Source of the DNA: Okapia johnstoni
Taxonomy: Eukaryota; Chordata; Mammalia; Artiodactyla; Giraffidae
Assembly: GCA_024291935.2 (NCBI GenBank)
Contig: CM044305.1
Span: 90,016,397-90,080,396, forward strand
DNA: 64,000 nucleotides
Reading direction: 5' to 3'
The position numbers were made by a program, and so were the translations under genes. Below the pieces are notes generated by a model. It was not told the origin of the DNA and searched no databases. It saw only the letters and a list, made by a program, of their open reading frames with translations. Positions 11,546 to 23,625 of the stretch are shown here, piece after piece (position 1 is the first letter of the stretch; each line of letters starts with the position of its first letter).

Positions 11546-11888
11546 GGGCTTCCCTAGTAGCTCAGCTGGTAAAGAATCCACCTGTAATGCAGGAGACCCT
11601 GGTTCAGTTCCTGGGTTGGGAAGATTCTTGGGTTGGGAGAAGGGATAGGCTACCCACTCCAGTATTCTTTGGCTTCCCTGGTGGCTCAGCTGGGTAAAGA
11701 ATCCGCCTGCAATGCGGGAGACCTGGGTTTCATCCCTGGGTTGGGAAGATCCCCTGGAGAAGAGAATGGCAACCCACTCCAGTATTCTTGCCTGGAAAAT
11801 CCCATGGGCAGAGGTACCCAGTAGGCTACAGTCCATAGGGTCACAAAGAGTCAGACACAATTGAAGTGACTGAGCACACACGCACCCC
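11546..11888 (+). mobile_element. Bov-tA SINE with two tandem tRNA-like heads, 12-bp target duplication
   Basis: Two tRNA-like heads lie in tandem (GGGCTTCCCTAGTAGCTCAG near 11546 and 'ggcttccctggtggctcag' near 11670), followed by one Bov-A body and an ACACACGC tail. AGTAATATTATT flanks the unit at 11534-11545 and 11889-11900, so the dimer integrated as one molecule. Confidence 0.92.
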
Positions 11889-11939
11889 AGTAATATTATT
11901 AATAATTTGGCCTCACCTCTGTTTCCTAAAAACAATGGG

Positions 11940-12130
11940 CAACATTTATTGAGTGCTTACCATGTGCCAGGTACTGTGCTAAATATTTTAAATGTATTGA
12001 CTGATTTCATTCTCTATGTAACTGCATGAGATTGAAACTATTATTACCCACAATTTACAGATGAGGAAATGAGAAAACAGAGGTGTGTTAAATGGGCTAA
12101 GCTTACAGTCAGTGAGTGGCAAGACCATGA
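11940..12130 (+). repeat. L2 LINE 3' fragment
   Basis: Shows the L2 3' signature 'tttattgagtgcttaccatgtgccaggtactgtgct', then 'atttacagatgaggaaa', diverged from consensus. Ancient mammalian repeat. Confidence 0.75.
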
Positions 12131-12254
12131 TATTTTCCTACCTTTGCCTGGCAGATTGATTGCCTGATGCTTCTTGATCTTGCCTCCAAATGGATACCCT
12201 TGTCATCTGCCACTGGCTTAGCCAGCAGTGGGAAAGATCCATATGCAACGGGAC

Positions 12255-12420
12255 ATCTCATGAAGCATCCAGCTGTGACTTTGGGCAAATTTCTTTAAAT
12301 CCTCAGAGCCTTGCTTTCCTCATCTATAAAGAGAACTAATGTACCTTGGCAGAGTTCTTAAGAAGACTGCACAGAATGACAAATGGATGACATCTAATGC
12401 TAATTCCCAATACATGGATG
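12255..12420 (+). repeat. MIR SINE fragment
   Basis: The core 'gctgtgactttgggcaaatttctttaaatcctcagagccttgctttcctcatctataaa' lies in MIR order, diverged. Confidence 0.7.
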
Positions 12421-12859
12421 GCACTCATTGAAGGGGAAAGTAAAGAAGAAATGGAAATAGTCAACTTCAGTTGTTGGAAAAGAAGGGACTCAAATAGGAG
12501 CACTATTAAATGTTCATTTTTGGGAAATGAAAAAAGAGAAAGATTGTGTTCAGAGTGAATTTTCTGAGAGCAGTGGCCTCCAGAGTTTGGGCACTGAAAA
12601 TGCAGACAGTGAGGAAACTACATGACTAACACCTTGGTAGGAAATGTACCATCCCTCAGGTCCACACAGGGTGCTATGGAAGCACAAAGGAATTCCCATA
12701 GAGAAAGAGACTAAGAAAACTCCCTGGAAGAGGTGATGATTATGTTGAATTGTGAGGGGTGGATAGAATTGACTGAGATGGGAGTTAGAGCCGGCCGCAT
12801 AGAGGGAACAGCATGCACAAAGCCTCCAGAGTCAAAGATGATGTCAAAAATAACATCTT

Positions 12860-13060
12860 TGCTATGTTGTAGGTACCATACCATGTGCTTTTTATGTGTT
12901 ATTTCAAATCTCCACACCAGTCTGTAAAGTAGACATCACTATGCACGTTTTACAGATGAGCAAACTGAGACGTCATAGGTTCCGTAGAGTCATGTACATG
13001 GTAAAGCTGGAACTGAAGAGCCCGGGCATGCTGACTCCAAAGCCCAGACTCCTTCTGCTC
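12860..13060 (+). repeat. L2 LINE 3' fragment
   Basis: Contains 'accatgtgctttttatgtgttatttcaaatc' followed by 'gttttacagatgagcaaactgag', typical of L2 3' ends. Confidence 0.65.
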
Positions 13061-13264
13061 TATTGAGCCCCTCCTTTGAGACATGAAAAGCCACGGTGAG
13101 TTTGGGGACTATTCACTGTGGTGGAGGTATGGCTGGGGAGGGAGAGAAACTAGGCTCCAGGAAGAAGCAGGACGCAAGTCTCACACAGCTTTACAGGCTG
13201 TTCTCAGGAAGGTGGACCATTTTCCTTCTCTGAGCCTCGGTTTTCTTTCCTGCATGTAAGGCAG

Positions 13265-13475
13265 CACAGTGTTGGCATTAAGAACATAGACTCGGTTGCC
13301 AAACTGCTTGGGTTCAAATACTGCAACAGCACTTATTAGCTCTGTGACCCTGTGCTAGTTAATGAATCTCTCCATGTCTGAGTTTTCCCATCTGTAGAAC
13401 GGGATAATGATTATAAGCTGTAATAAAGATCAAATGATTCAGTATTTGTAAAGGACTTAAGACAGTACTTGGTAA
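13265..13475 (+). repeat. MIR SINE
   Basis: Near-complete MIR order: 'agaacatagactcggttgcc', 'gggttcaaatactgc', 'tagctctgtgacc', 'ttttcccatctgtagaacgggataa', 'gatcaaatgattcagtatttg'. Confidence 0.8.
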
Positions 13476-14116
13476 GAGTGATAGAAAGGTTTTCTGTGGT
13501 TATTTTCTAGCTAGATAGACCAGATGTTCTCAAGTATTCTCGAATCCTCTTTCCCTCTGACCTAAGCCTCCTCCTGACCACGACTAGATCCTCACTGCAG
13601 GCCACCCATATCCTCTTAGCTAATTAAAGGAAGAAACGCTTTCTCCCTGAGAGCTCATCCATATTGCCTATATGTTAAAGACTTGCTCTCCTCGACTCCT
13701 ATGCATAACCTTCTCCGCATACCCCCATCCTAAAATTTCCTTGAAGCCTGAGTTATACACACCACAGAATCTAACATCTCTTTCATTTTCTGATGAACAC
13801 AATTCTTGCCTTCTCCATTCCACTGTTAGATCTCTGGGGGCAGAACCTGTGTTTTCTATTTCTGAGATGCCCCAGAGCAAGCCCAGGAAAAAGAGTGAAG
13901 GACGACCTGATGTTGGAAGGTCAGGGTGGAGCTTCTCTCTGAACCATTTCTGAATACAGTTGGTCTTGTGTGTCAGCAGAGGTGGTGGCACTCGACAGGG
14001 TGCAACTGGACATGACCAAGAAAACCTCCTTGTCCAAAATATTTCCTTCGCCGGGGGCCAGGTGCTCCACCATTACTAATCCATGTCTGTGATTTAGGCT
14101 CCTTCCTCTTTCTATA

Positions 14117-14346
14117 GGGCTTCCCAGGTGGCGCTAGGGGTAAAGAACCCGTCTACCAATGCAGAAGATGTGGAAGACACAGGTTCGATTCCTGGGTCAG
14201 GAAGATCCCCTGGAGGAGGGCATGGCAACCCACTCTAGTATTCTTGCCCGGGAAATCCCATGGACAGAGGAACCTGGTGGGCTACAACCACATGGGGTCA
14301 CAAAAAGTCAGACATGAATGAAATGACTGAACACGCATGCACGCTA
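14117..14346 (+). mobile_element. Bov-tA SINE with 8-bp target duplication
   Basis: Full tRNA head (GGGCTTCCCAGGTGGCGCTA, B-box-like AGGTTCGATTCC) and body, ending in an ACGCATGCACGC tail. TTTCTATA repeats at 14109-14116 and 14347-14354. Confidence 0.93.
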
Positions 14347-14689
14347 TTTCTATAACCCTTTCTAAAAGTGTAAATACTCATGGGATCTTTATAAGATGGA
14401 AAATGCAACAAGATTCAAAATGGGAATAGGTGGAACAGTAGTGGGAAAAAAATGTAACTGAAGTCAAATGTCCTTATTCCAATCCCTGGCTCTTCTTCTA
14501 ACTCCACATAGAATTTTCATGAATCACAATCTCTCTGTGTTTCTGTCTGTATAAATAAATGTTACTATATATAATTCGCAGCATCCCAGGTTCATGACTT
14601 GAACCTGCTATGATTCTACAGATGAATCAAATAGTGAAAATTCAGGCCTACCTTCAGGAAATATTTCATGCACAATATCTGTCTCTAAA

Positions 14690-15130
14690 GCTCTGAGATT
14701 GTTGATTGATACAACCAGCTCAGAAATCAGTTTGGACATTCATCCAAAACTGTAAAAAGGTTCACATTCTTTGATCCAGTAATTTCATTTCTGTGAAACC
14801 ATTCCAAATACACACCAGAGCTTTATCAATGAAGACCTTAATTACAGCAATATTTATAATAATGAAAAAAGAAGCAGCCTACATGCTAAATTATATGGAA
14901 AAGGCTAAGTAAATTATAGATTGAAGTCATTCAATTGCTAAATAGCCTTTAAAAAAGAACACAATGGGGAAAATGTTTATGCTCTAAAGATATTTTTTTT
15001 AAACTATGTGAAATTACATGTACAGTATTTTCACAATCATGTAAAACAAACATGTTGATATATGGCAGAAAGTAACACAATATTGGAAAGCATTTATCCT
15101 CCAATTAAAAATAAAAACCAAAAACTAAAA
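14690..15130 (+). mobile_element. Old L1 ORF2 end plus L1 3' end
   Basis: 14690-15000 resembles the diverged end of L1 ORF2 ('tttgatccagtaatttcatttctg', 'acagcaatatttataata'). 15040-15130 shows a young-type 3' end ('gttgatatatggcagaaa', 'ctccaattaaaa'). All frames are broken. Confidence 0.65.
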
Positions 15131-15439
15131 AGAAAAATAAAATGGCAAAATAACTCACAAACAAATCATAAGAAAAAGTCTGCATAAAAGAAAGATTGAA
15201 AAGTAATATAGTAAAATGGTGGGAATCAGGTATGAATTTTTTCCTGAATGTTCTAATATGAACATATAATTTTTTATAATAAAACAATACTTTATTTAAA
15301 ATATTCTATTTGACAGAATTTAATATGGCACAAATTGTAATATGGATGCTAATTTATTGGACAATAAAATGTCAAAAATCTTATCTCAGACGTTCAGACT
15401 ACCCAACTCCAGTCTGGTAAACAGTGGCCTACCTCACAG

Positions 15440-15740
15440 ACACAGAAAACAAATTTATGGTTACCAAAGGGGTTAACAGGGGTGGGGAGGAAGAGATATA
15501 TTATGAGTTTGGGATTAACAGATACACACTGTTATATATATGTATATATATATATATAGATTAAAAAAAAAACAAGGTCCTACTGTATAGCACAGGGAAC
15601 TACTAATACCCTAAAATGGAAAAGAATCTGACAAAGAATACTATATACATGTGTGATGCGTGTGTGTGTATAACTGAATCATTTTGCTGTATACCTGAAT
15701 CATCTTAAATCAAGTATACTTCAATATAAAAAAAAAAGGG
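15440..15740 (+). mobile_element. L1 3' UTR fragment
   Basis: Carries 'aaatttatggttaccaaagggg', a TA-repeat run (about 15533-15560), 'gtcctactgtatagcacagggaac', 'attttgctgtatacctgaa' and an A-tail at 15727-15738. Confidence 0.82.
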
Positions 15741-15754
15741 TGACCTAGAGAGTG

Positions 15755-15890
15755 ACCAACCATGTCGCTTTTTACCTATATGACTTTGGGCCAATCACTT
15801 AACTTCTCTGAACTTCCATTTACTCCAGGTATAACATAGGGGTTAACTGGTTAAAAGAACTCAAAGGCATGCTCATAGTACACACTTAAT
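15755..15890 (+). repeat. MIR SINE fragment
   Basis: 'tatatgactttgggccaatcacttaacttctctgaacttcc' is the conserved MIR core. Its 3' part is eroded. Confidence 0.65.
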
Positions 15891-16159
15891 AAAAGTTGTC
15901 TAATATTGATTATAATAGTATTGCTGTACTTTTCCCACCAAAGCTTATAGGAAGCCAAAATGAGAAGAGAAAATTTCCAGTAAGAGGTTTTGCTTTTTTT
16001 TTTTTTGTCCAGCATAACATGAAGATGGATTTGATGGTCTGCCCGCACGCACAAAGTTACTTTTCTAATTTGTACACTTACGTTAATGAAAAAAGAATCA
16101 TGATACAAAGTTGGGGAGGGGAATATAAACAGCAGAGAACAGGTTCCTATTACATATTT

Positions 16160-16940
16160 ATTTTAAAAAGATAAATTAAAGACATTGTACTATATAGAGA
16201 GAAGGTGTGGGGTTTACATAACTAGAGATTACTCATTTAAAGTCTGGATGCAAAAACCCACTAAAGGATCAGAAGAGGCTTTCTCAAACATTAGCCCCAT
16301 CCCCAGTGCTATTTCCAGGAGATAAAAATTGCAGTCCTTGGCATAATCAGATTTGAACAAAACTACCTGTGAGGACATTGAGGAAGTAGATTTATTTAAT
16401 ACCTTTCTCCAGTCCATAAAAGACTTGAAACAGCTACATGTGAAGATAAAATGGGGAGAGTGAAAGCAAGGAATAAGATCCTGCTAGCAACTGATGCACA
16501 GGAAAATATTGCATATTGTACAAAAGGAAAAGGAAGTAGTGTGGTTCTTTGAGTGTGTGGGGAGATAATTGAAAACATGACAGTAAAGTCAAAGGAAATC
16601 TCTATGATTTGATACTGAACAATCATAGTTAAGATTGAGAATTCAAAACAGTATCTTAGGACTTTCATCCTAAAATGTTTAAAGAATCATCTAGATTCTT
16701 TGATGAACTACTGTACCATGTTTGGAAATTCTTGGAAGTTCCTGGAGATCATAACAAAGACAAAGACACCACCTACCTTCCAAGAAAGGGTAGAGTCAAC
16801 GTAGACATGAAAGATAAACCTAATCTTACTCACAGGGCAACATTTAAAAAATAATTTCACAATAAAATTTAAAAGAAAGGTAGGAAGAGCACAGGGAGCT
16901 GAATAACTATCGATACTATATTATGAAAGGAAAAAACCCC
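16160..16940. other. No gene or repeat recognised
   Basis: AT-rich sequence between a MIR and a BovB copy. Only short frames are present and I can assign no repeat family by eye. Ancient, highly diverged repeat material is possible. Confidence 0.4.
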
Positions 16941-18195
16941 TGCTGAACAGGAAGCAACATTTAGAACTGGAATGGAACAACAGATGGTTCAAATAGGAAA
17001 AAGGAGCCGTTATTAATGCTGTTTTGTCACCCTGTTATTTAACTTATATGCAGGAGTAACATCTTGCGGAAATGTTGGGCTGGGAGGAAGCACAAGGCTG
17101 AATGAGATTGCAGGGAGAAACCATAACCTCAGATATGGCAGAGACACACCCTTATGGCAGAAAGTGAAGAAGAACTAAAGAGCCTCTTGATGAAAGTGAA
17201 AGAGGAGAGTGAAAAAGTTGGCTTAAAGCTCAACATTCAGAAAACTAAGATCATGGCACCGGTCCCTTCACTTCATGGACATATAGATGGGGAAAGAGTG
17301 GCTGATTTATTTTTGGGCTCCAAATCACTGCAGATGGTGATTGCAGCCATGAAATTAAAAGATGCTTACTCCTTGGAAGGAAAGTTATGACCAACCTAGA
17401 CAGCATATTAAAAAGCAGAGACATTACTTTGCCAACAAAGGTCCGTCTAGTCAAGGCTATGGTTTTTCCAGTAGTCATGTATGGGTTGTGGAAGAAGGCA
17501 CTGGCACCCCACTCCTGTACTCTTGCCTGGAAAAAAACCCATGGACGGGAGGAGCCTTGTGGCTGCAGTCCCATGGGGTCGTTAGGAGTCGACATGGACT
17601 GAGCGATTCACACTTTACTATTCACTTTCATGCATGCGATAAGGAAATGGCAACCCACTCCAGTATTCTTGCCTGGAGAATCCCATGGACAGAGGAGCCT
17701 GGGGGGCTACAGTCCATGGGGTTGCACAAGAGTTGGACACCACTGAAGCAACTTAGCAGCAGCAAGCAGCATGTATGGATGTGAGAGTTGGACTATAAAG
17801 AAGCTGAGTGCTGAAGAATTGATGCTTTTGAACCGTGGTGTTGGAGAAGACTCTTGAGAGTCCCTTGGACTGCAAGGAGATCCAACCAGTCCATCCTAAA
17901 GGAGATCAGTCCTGGGTGTTCATTGGAAGGACTGATGTTGAAGCTGAAGCTCCAATACTTTGGCCACCTGATGCGAAGAGCTGACTCATTTGAAAAGACC
18001 CTGATGCTGGGAAAGATTGAGGGCAGGAGGAGAAGGGGCGAACAGAGGATGAGATGGTTGGATGGCATCACTGACTCGATGGACATGGGTTTGGGTAGAC
18101 TCTGGGAGTTGGTGATGGACAGGGAGGCCTGGTGTGCTGCAGTTCATGGGGTCGCAAAGAGTCGGACACGACTGAGCAACTGAACTGAACTGAAC
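16941..18195 (+). mobile_element. BovB LINE, 5'-truncated and decayed, split by a BOV-A2 SINE
   Basis: RT-side BovB ORF2 from GGAAGCAACATTTAGAACTG onward, with many small deletions. Coding similarity survives in pieces (17154-17390; 17854-18183, ending [20 protein letters not shown]). It ends in repeated ACTGA units near 18170-18195. A SINE occupies 17485-17769. Confidence 0.93.
17485..17769 (+). mobile_element. BOV-A2 SINE (two Bov-A units, no tRNA head) inside BovB
   Basis: Two Bov-A monomers in tandem ('actggcaccccactcctgtac' and 'ggcaacccactccagtattc') joined by a CACTTTCATGCATG-type linker, ending in AGCAGCAGCAAGCAGC. The direct repeat CATGTATGG at 17476-17484 and 17770-17778 is its target duplication within BovB. 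Confidence 0.92.
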
Positions 18196-18199
18196 TCGA

Positions 18200-19820
18200 A
18201 ACTAGAACAACATAAATTTTTGTTGTTAATGGATGCAAGGCCTAATATATTTTGGGTAAAGCAAAAACAACATAATATGTATTGACCTTAGAAAAGGCTT
18301 TTGTTTCTGCTCTGGCCATGACCTACTTATTAAACTAGCTTGAAAAATATGGTTCAGACCAGATACAGTGGCATTAGAGGATGATATGACAAAACTCTTT
18401 TTGGTAGTACAAAAATCGAAGACTAGAGGCAAGGAAGCACACTGAATTGTGTTTCTCAAGGATATTGACCTCTAATGCTGATGGTCTATTTAGATTTCAT
18501 CAATACTTACTAGGTAGAAGACAATATACGGCCTGCTCATTACAGAAAAATTCAGTAATGAAGATTTCATCCCAGAGATTATAGATAAATGGTAGCTTTT
18601 TTTAACCTCCTCCAGGAAAAGAATAATAAGGATCTAGAAGAGTATATGAAAAAGGACAGAGGAGGCTACTACTTCTTTGAACATATTCTCTTCTAGAATA
18701 AGCGAAGAGGAGGTCATAGAGAGTTTCAGTGGAACATACTAAATGATACAGATCTCAGAAAAGGAGTTCTGTATAGTTATACAGATCAAGGAAGTAGTGG
18801 AAAAGGCTGAATAAGTCATTTGCAATATAACTGCAGGTCAAAATCTGATGGTGATATGTGACCAGCAATCTATGTACCTGTGGAAAAAACTGCACCAGGG
18901 CACGATTGCGAAAATCTGCCTCAGGAGGTATTTAATGCAACCTGTCAGCAAAGAAGGGAAATAATCAGCTAAAATGGACAGCATTCATCATAGCAAAATT
19001 TTCCTCTGAGCGGTAAATAGTTAAGGATGTTTGATTGCGGACTGGAGCCTTGATGGATGCTACCTGGTGCAAAAGGCATATAACTCAGAAATCAGAACAC
19101 TCAACAAATGCAGTCAAGAAAGGCCAAAAAAAATTTTTTTTAACAAATCAAAAACCTATGATAGAAGGCCCAGGTGATCATGAGGAAAGTATGGAGCAAT
19201 TCATGGATCCCAGACTGGATTATGGTCATTTTTTTTAGTCCCTGGGAAGAAAGAAGAGGTGGGAGAGCAAGAAATTGAGTTGGCTAAGTGACAATTCCCA
19301 GAATACTGGAAGGCACATTGGAATACTTGTACAAAAGTCCAAATCTAGCCAGATCACGGTAATTCTAACGTATGATAGTACTAAAAACTGCATGATTGTA
19401 TAGACGCAAGATTTGGACAGCCCTAAAACAAGAAAAGACACAAAAAGTAAGGAGGAAAAATTCTTCAATGAGTTTAAGGCAACATAGGAGGTCGAAGGAG
19501 AGAAAAACGGTTTTGTTTTTGTAACCAATCCTCTTGGCCTCATCTCAGTCCCTCCCATTGTCCCTTGGAGGGTCATTGCAGATTGACAGCCAGGAAGAAA
19601 CTTGTAATAAAAGCAAATTCTGTTGGACCCGAAGGAACAAATTTAAGAGCTTAGGAGCACACTGGTTGTTAAATCCTGTATTATGTAAGTTCATTTTTCA
19701 TTTGATATTGAGGATTATTTGGGCACCTGTGAAACTTTGATGCAAGAGGTTGTAAACTTTTCTAATTCCTCTAATATCTTTAAAACCAAACTGTATTTTA
19801 AAATTTTCCATTAATTCATT
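18200..19820. other. No gene or repeat recognised
   Basis: 1.6 kb with only short, unconvincing frames on either strand, the longest being 113 codons at 19235-19576. Parts are purine-rich (18600-18800, 19100-19140). An old, eroded repeat cannot be excluded. Confidence 0.4.
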
Positions 19821-19824
19821 GATC

Positions 19825-19950
19825 TGGGAAAGGGAAGTGGCAGCCCACTCCAGTATTCTTGCCTGGAAATTCTATGGACGAGGATCCTGGCAGGCTACAT
19901 CCCTGGGGTCACAAAGTGTTTGGCCACAGTTTAGCAACTAAACAATAAGT
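19825..19950 (+). mobile_element. Bov-A SINE body fragment
   Basis: 'gcagcccactccagtattcttgcctgg' through 'cacagtttagcaactaaac', headless and with several small deletions. Confidence 0.8.
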
Positions 19951-20076
19951 TAATTACCTGCTTATTAAACAATAGAAAGAGTATATAAAGCAAATGTGAG
20001 GGTATTCCTTCCTCCAATCCAAATCCCCTCCACAAAGCTAGAGCTCATTCAGCATTATCAGGATCTGTTCTGCGAT

Positions 20077-20079
<3 letters not shown>

Positions 20080-20120
<41 letters not shown>

Positions 20121-20132
20121 ACACACACACAC
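20080..20132 (+). repeat. (CA)n microsatellite
   Basis: About 26 CA units with one CATA interruption. Confidence 0.95.
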
Positions 20133-20404
20133 TTTGTAACTATATAGACTTGGATTGGCTCATGTCAGTACATTACAGTTCTGTCCTTAAATCCTTTTAA
20201 CAACTGCCATATCTCCAAAGTATTGGACATGCCAGTTTTCTTTAGCCACTGGCCTAATTGACACAGACAATTAGATCGTTTTCTATCTTTTCTACATAAA
20301 CAATGCATGATGACCAATCTTTATATGCACAAATGGTGGGACATTATTGAATATATCTATAGATAGGAGTCATTCCTTAAGAGTGGACTTTCTTAAGTAT
20401 ATTT

Positions 20405-20625
20405 GTAGATAACCAGGGGGCAGGGGAGGGGGAATGGGGAGTTAGTGTTTAATGGGGACAGAGTTTCAGTTTAGGAAGGTGAAAAACTTCAGGAGATGGA
20501 TGATGGTGAGAGTTGCAAACAATGTGAATGTACTTAGTGCCACTGAACTGTACAGTTAAATATGGTTAAAATAGTATGTTTTATATTATGTGACTTTTAC
20601 CACAATTAAAAAATTTTTTTAAGTG
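20405..20625 (+). mobile_element. L1 3' end (older subfamily)
   Basis: 'gagttgcaaacaatgtgaatgtacttagtgccactgaactgtac' followed by 'ttatgtgacttttaccacaatt' and an A/T-rich tail is the typical 3' UTR end of older mammalian L1. Confidence 0.8.
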
Positions 20626-21236
20626 GAATTTCTTGGCGTACACATTAAAGTTTTGTTAAGAAGCTGTTAAATTGTCATTCAGAAATTCGTCTGTTTACAA
20701 TTTAACTCTCAAGAGTATGTGAGAGTATCTCTTCCAATTATACCCTTAACAACCCTGGATATCATCTTTTTCTCCCCATATCTGAGAGGCCAAAAAAAAA
20801 ATGCTATGTTTTTTTTTTCTTGGATTTTGCATTTCCCATTACCCGTAGTTAAGGACTCTTCTGCCATTATGCAGTGAGATTGAGCACTTGTTTCTTTTGT
20901 TATTAGGCATTTGTTATTTCTTCTGTTAATTTCTTGTTCAAAGACCTTTATTCATTTTGGCTAATGGCTTGATTACCTTTTCCTTATTTGGCTTTTACTA
21001 GTTCTTTGTAATTATGGACATTACCCTTTGTTAAATATGGTATAGTTATTTTCTTTCCAAACTGTCACGTGTCTTTATCTTTTGCAACATCTTTAAAATT
21101 ATCTTCCTATAGGGATTTTTTGTGTAGAACCCAACAATTTTTAAATTCAAGTTTTTAAATTGTTTTATTTTTGAATAGAGTAAAGTTAATTTTAATTGCA
21201 TTCTCTTTTATATACTTAAAGTAATGTCTCTGTACG

Positions 21237-21455
21237 GGCTTCCCTGGTGGCTCAGATGGTAAAGAATCTGCCTGCAATGCTGGAGGGACCGGGTTGATCC
21301 CTGGGTTGGGAAGATCCCTGGAGAAGGGAATGGCAACCACTCCAGTATTCTTGCCTGGAAAATTCCATGGACAGAGGAGCTAGTGGGCTATAGTCCATGG
21401 GATTGCAAAGAGTCAAACACGATGAGACTGAGCAATAACGCACCATACACACACA
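21237..21455 (+). mobile_element. Bov-tA SINE
   Basis: A head beginning GGGCTTCCCTGGTGGCTCAG, the Bov-A body, and an ending in CACCATACACACACA. A few single-base deletions. I could not find a clean target duplication. Confidence 0.9.
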
Positions 21456-21459
21456 ATCT

Positions 21460-22040
21460 CTTCTGACTAGTATATAAATAAAGCTGAGCCAGTTTTTACT
21501 GTTGATATGCATTCTTTTCTAAACCGCACTTAAAGAATAGTTTACACTCACTTCAAGAATCCTATATTTCGTGACATTTTAGCCAGGCCTTCCACGTCAT
21601 ATGCCTACGTTTAGGAATTATGGCTGCTCAATGGGTTCTATGAATCCAATTACCTTCGTTGAGCCCCAAGAGAGGAGACGGCCAACACATACTTACATTG
21701 AGACTCTTAAAGTCATCCTAAACCACTGTTATTTCAATGTTCCTGTTACTGATTTAAGGAATGGCACCAGATTTAAGGAGGATACAATGAAACTCATCAT
21801 CCAGGCCTCAAGAGAAAAAGTCCATGTTTAGAGGGACAAAAATTATTGAGTCCCATTTCTCCCCAAAGCACAATCAAACACGCCTGAGTGGCAACTGGAT
21901 CTGTTGTATAAAAATGTGCTGTTTATGTCACAGTTTATTAGCTTGCGTGTAACTGACAAAAGTGAAGCACTATAATTAGCTGACAGATTTACAGACTGCA
22001 TACCCAACTACTCTTCACTATGATTTCAGTGCCAGCAATA
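21460..22040. other. No gene or repeat recognised
   Basis: Non-repetitive sequence. A 76-codon frame at 21601-21831 resembles no family I know and has no supporting context. Confidence 0.4.
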
Positions 22041-22055
22041 GGTTTTCTTCATTTT

Positions 22056-23247
22056 TTTTTCTAAATAAAATTTATTTATTTTAGTTGGGGGCTAATTACT
22101 TTACAATATTGTAGTAGTTTCTGCCATACATTAACATGAATCAGCCATGGGTTTTACATGTGTTTCCCCATCCTGAACCCCCCTCCCACCTCCCTCCCCA
22201 TCCCATCCCTCTGGGTCATCCCATTGTCCCAGCCCTGAGCATTTGTCTCACACGCATCGAACCTGGAATGGTGTTCTGTTTCACATATGATATTAATACA
22301 TGTTTCAATGCTATTGTCCCAGAAACGTCCCACCCTCACCTTCTCCCTCAGAGTCCATAAGACTGTTTCTATGCATCTGTGTCTCTTATTCTGTCTCGCA
22401 TATCGGGTTATCGTTACCATCTTTCAAATTCCATATATATGCATTAGTATACTGTATTGGTGCTTTTATTTCTGGCTTACTTCACTCTGTATAATGGGCT
22501 CCAGTTTCATCCATCTCAATAGAACCGATTCAAATGTATTTTTTTTAATGGCTGAGTAATATTCCATTGTGTATATGTAGCACAGCTTCCTTATCCATTC
22601 GTCTGCTGATGGACATCTAGGTTGCTTCCATGTCCTGGCTATTGTAAACAGTGCTGCAATGAACATTGGGGTACACGCGTCTCTTTCAATTCTGGTTTCC
22701 TCGGTGTGTATGCCCAGCAGTGGGATTGCTGGGTCATATGGCAGTTCTATTTCCAGTTTTTTAAGGAATCTCCACACTGTTCTCCATAGTGGCTGTACTA
22801 GTTTGCATTCCCACCAACAGTGTAAGAGGGCTCCCTTTTCTCCACACCCTCTCCAGCATTTATTGCTTGTAGACTTTTGGATCCTACTCAAACTCTTCCA
22901 GAAAATTGCAGAAGATGGTAAACTTCCAAACTCATTCTATGAGGCCACCATCACCCTAATTCCAAAACCAGAAAAAGATGCCACAAAAAAGAGAACTACA
23001 GGCCAATATCACTGATGAACATAGATGCAAAAATCCTTAATAAAATTCTAGCAAACAGAATCCAACATCATATTAAAAAGATCATACATCATGACCAAGT
23101 GGGCTTTATCCCAGGAATGCAAGGTTTCTTTAACATCTGCAAATCAATCAATGTAATACACCACATTAACAAATTGAAAGATAAAAACCATATGATTATC
23201 TCAATACATGCAGAAAAAGCCTTTGACAAAATTCAACATCCATTTAT
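22056..23247 (-). mobile_element. L1 insertion with inverted 5' part, 15-bp target duplication
   Basis: 22056-22875 is the minus-strand 3' part of a bovine L1: 3' UTR plus the ORF2 C-terminus, open as 141 codons at 22466-22891 with [19 protein letters not shown] and YYSAIKKN motifs. About 22880-23247 is ORF2 reverse-transcriptase sequence on the plus strand ([18 protein letters not shown], then [17 protein letters not shown] and [13 protein letters not shown]), with a frameshift near 22990-23015. GGTTTTCTTCATTTT flanks the whole unit at 22041-22055 and 23248-23262. One insertion by twin priming explains the structure. Confidence 0.93.
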
Positions 23248-23625
23248 GGTTTTCTTCATTTTCAAACACGGCAGATAATATTTGGTAAAACACTCAAATT
23301 CCCTGGCTGCCTTCCACATTTGCTATCTTCCCAATGCTTAGGCTCCATATGTACAAAACAACAAAGCTGAATATTTAGAGGGCCTTGATATACCTCCCTC
23401 CAGGGTACACAATGTACATGGTTACTGCACCATCTTGCGGCCATATCTATGAACTGCACATTCTCTGCTAGTAGGCAACCTGCCAAGATCCTCTCTGCTA
23501 AAACTTTGCAAAGCATCCATCACCAAAGGGAAAGGCTATGCTAGCAAGGCTTACCCACTATGTTTCCTTCCTTCTGTCTTTCTCGCTCTTTTTTTTCTCT
23601 CTCCTGTCTGGACTGCCTCAATGCC

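Noticed and set aside
22136..22559. Several overlapping plus-strand frames
   Set aside because: Antisense to the L1 3' UTR and ORF2 end.
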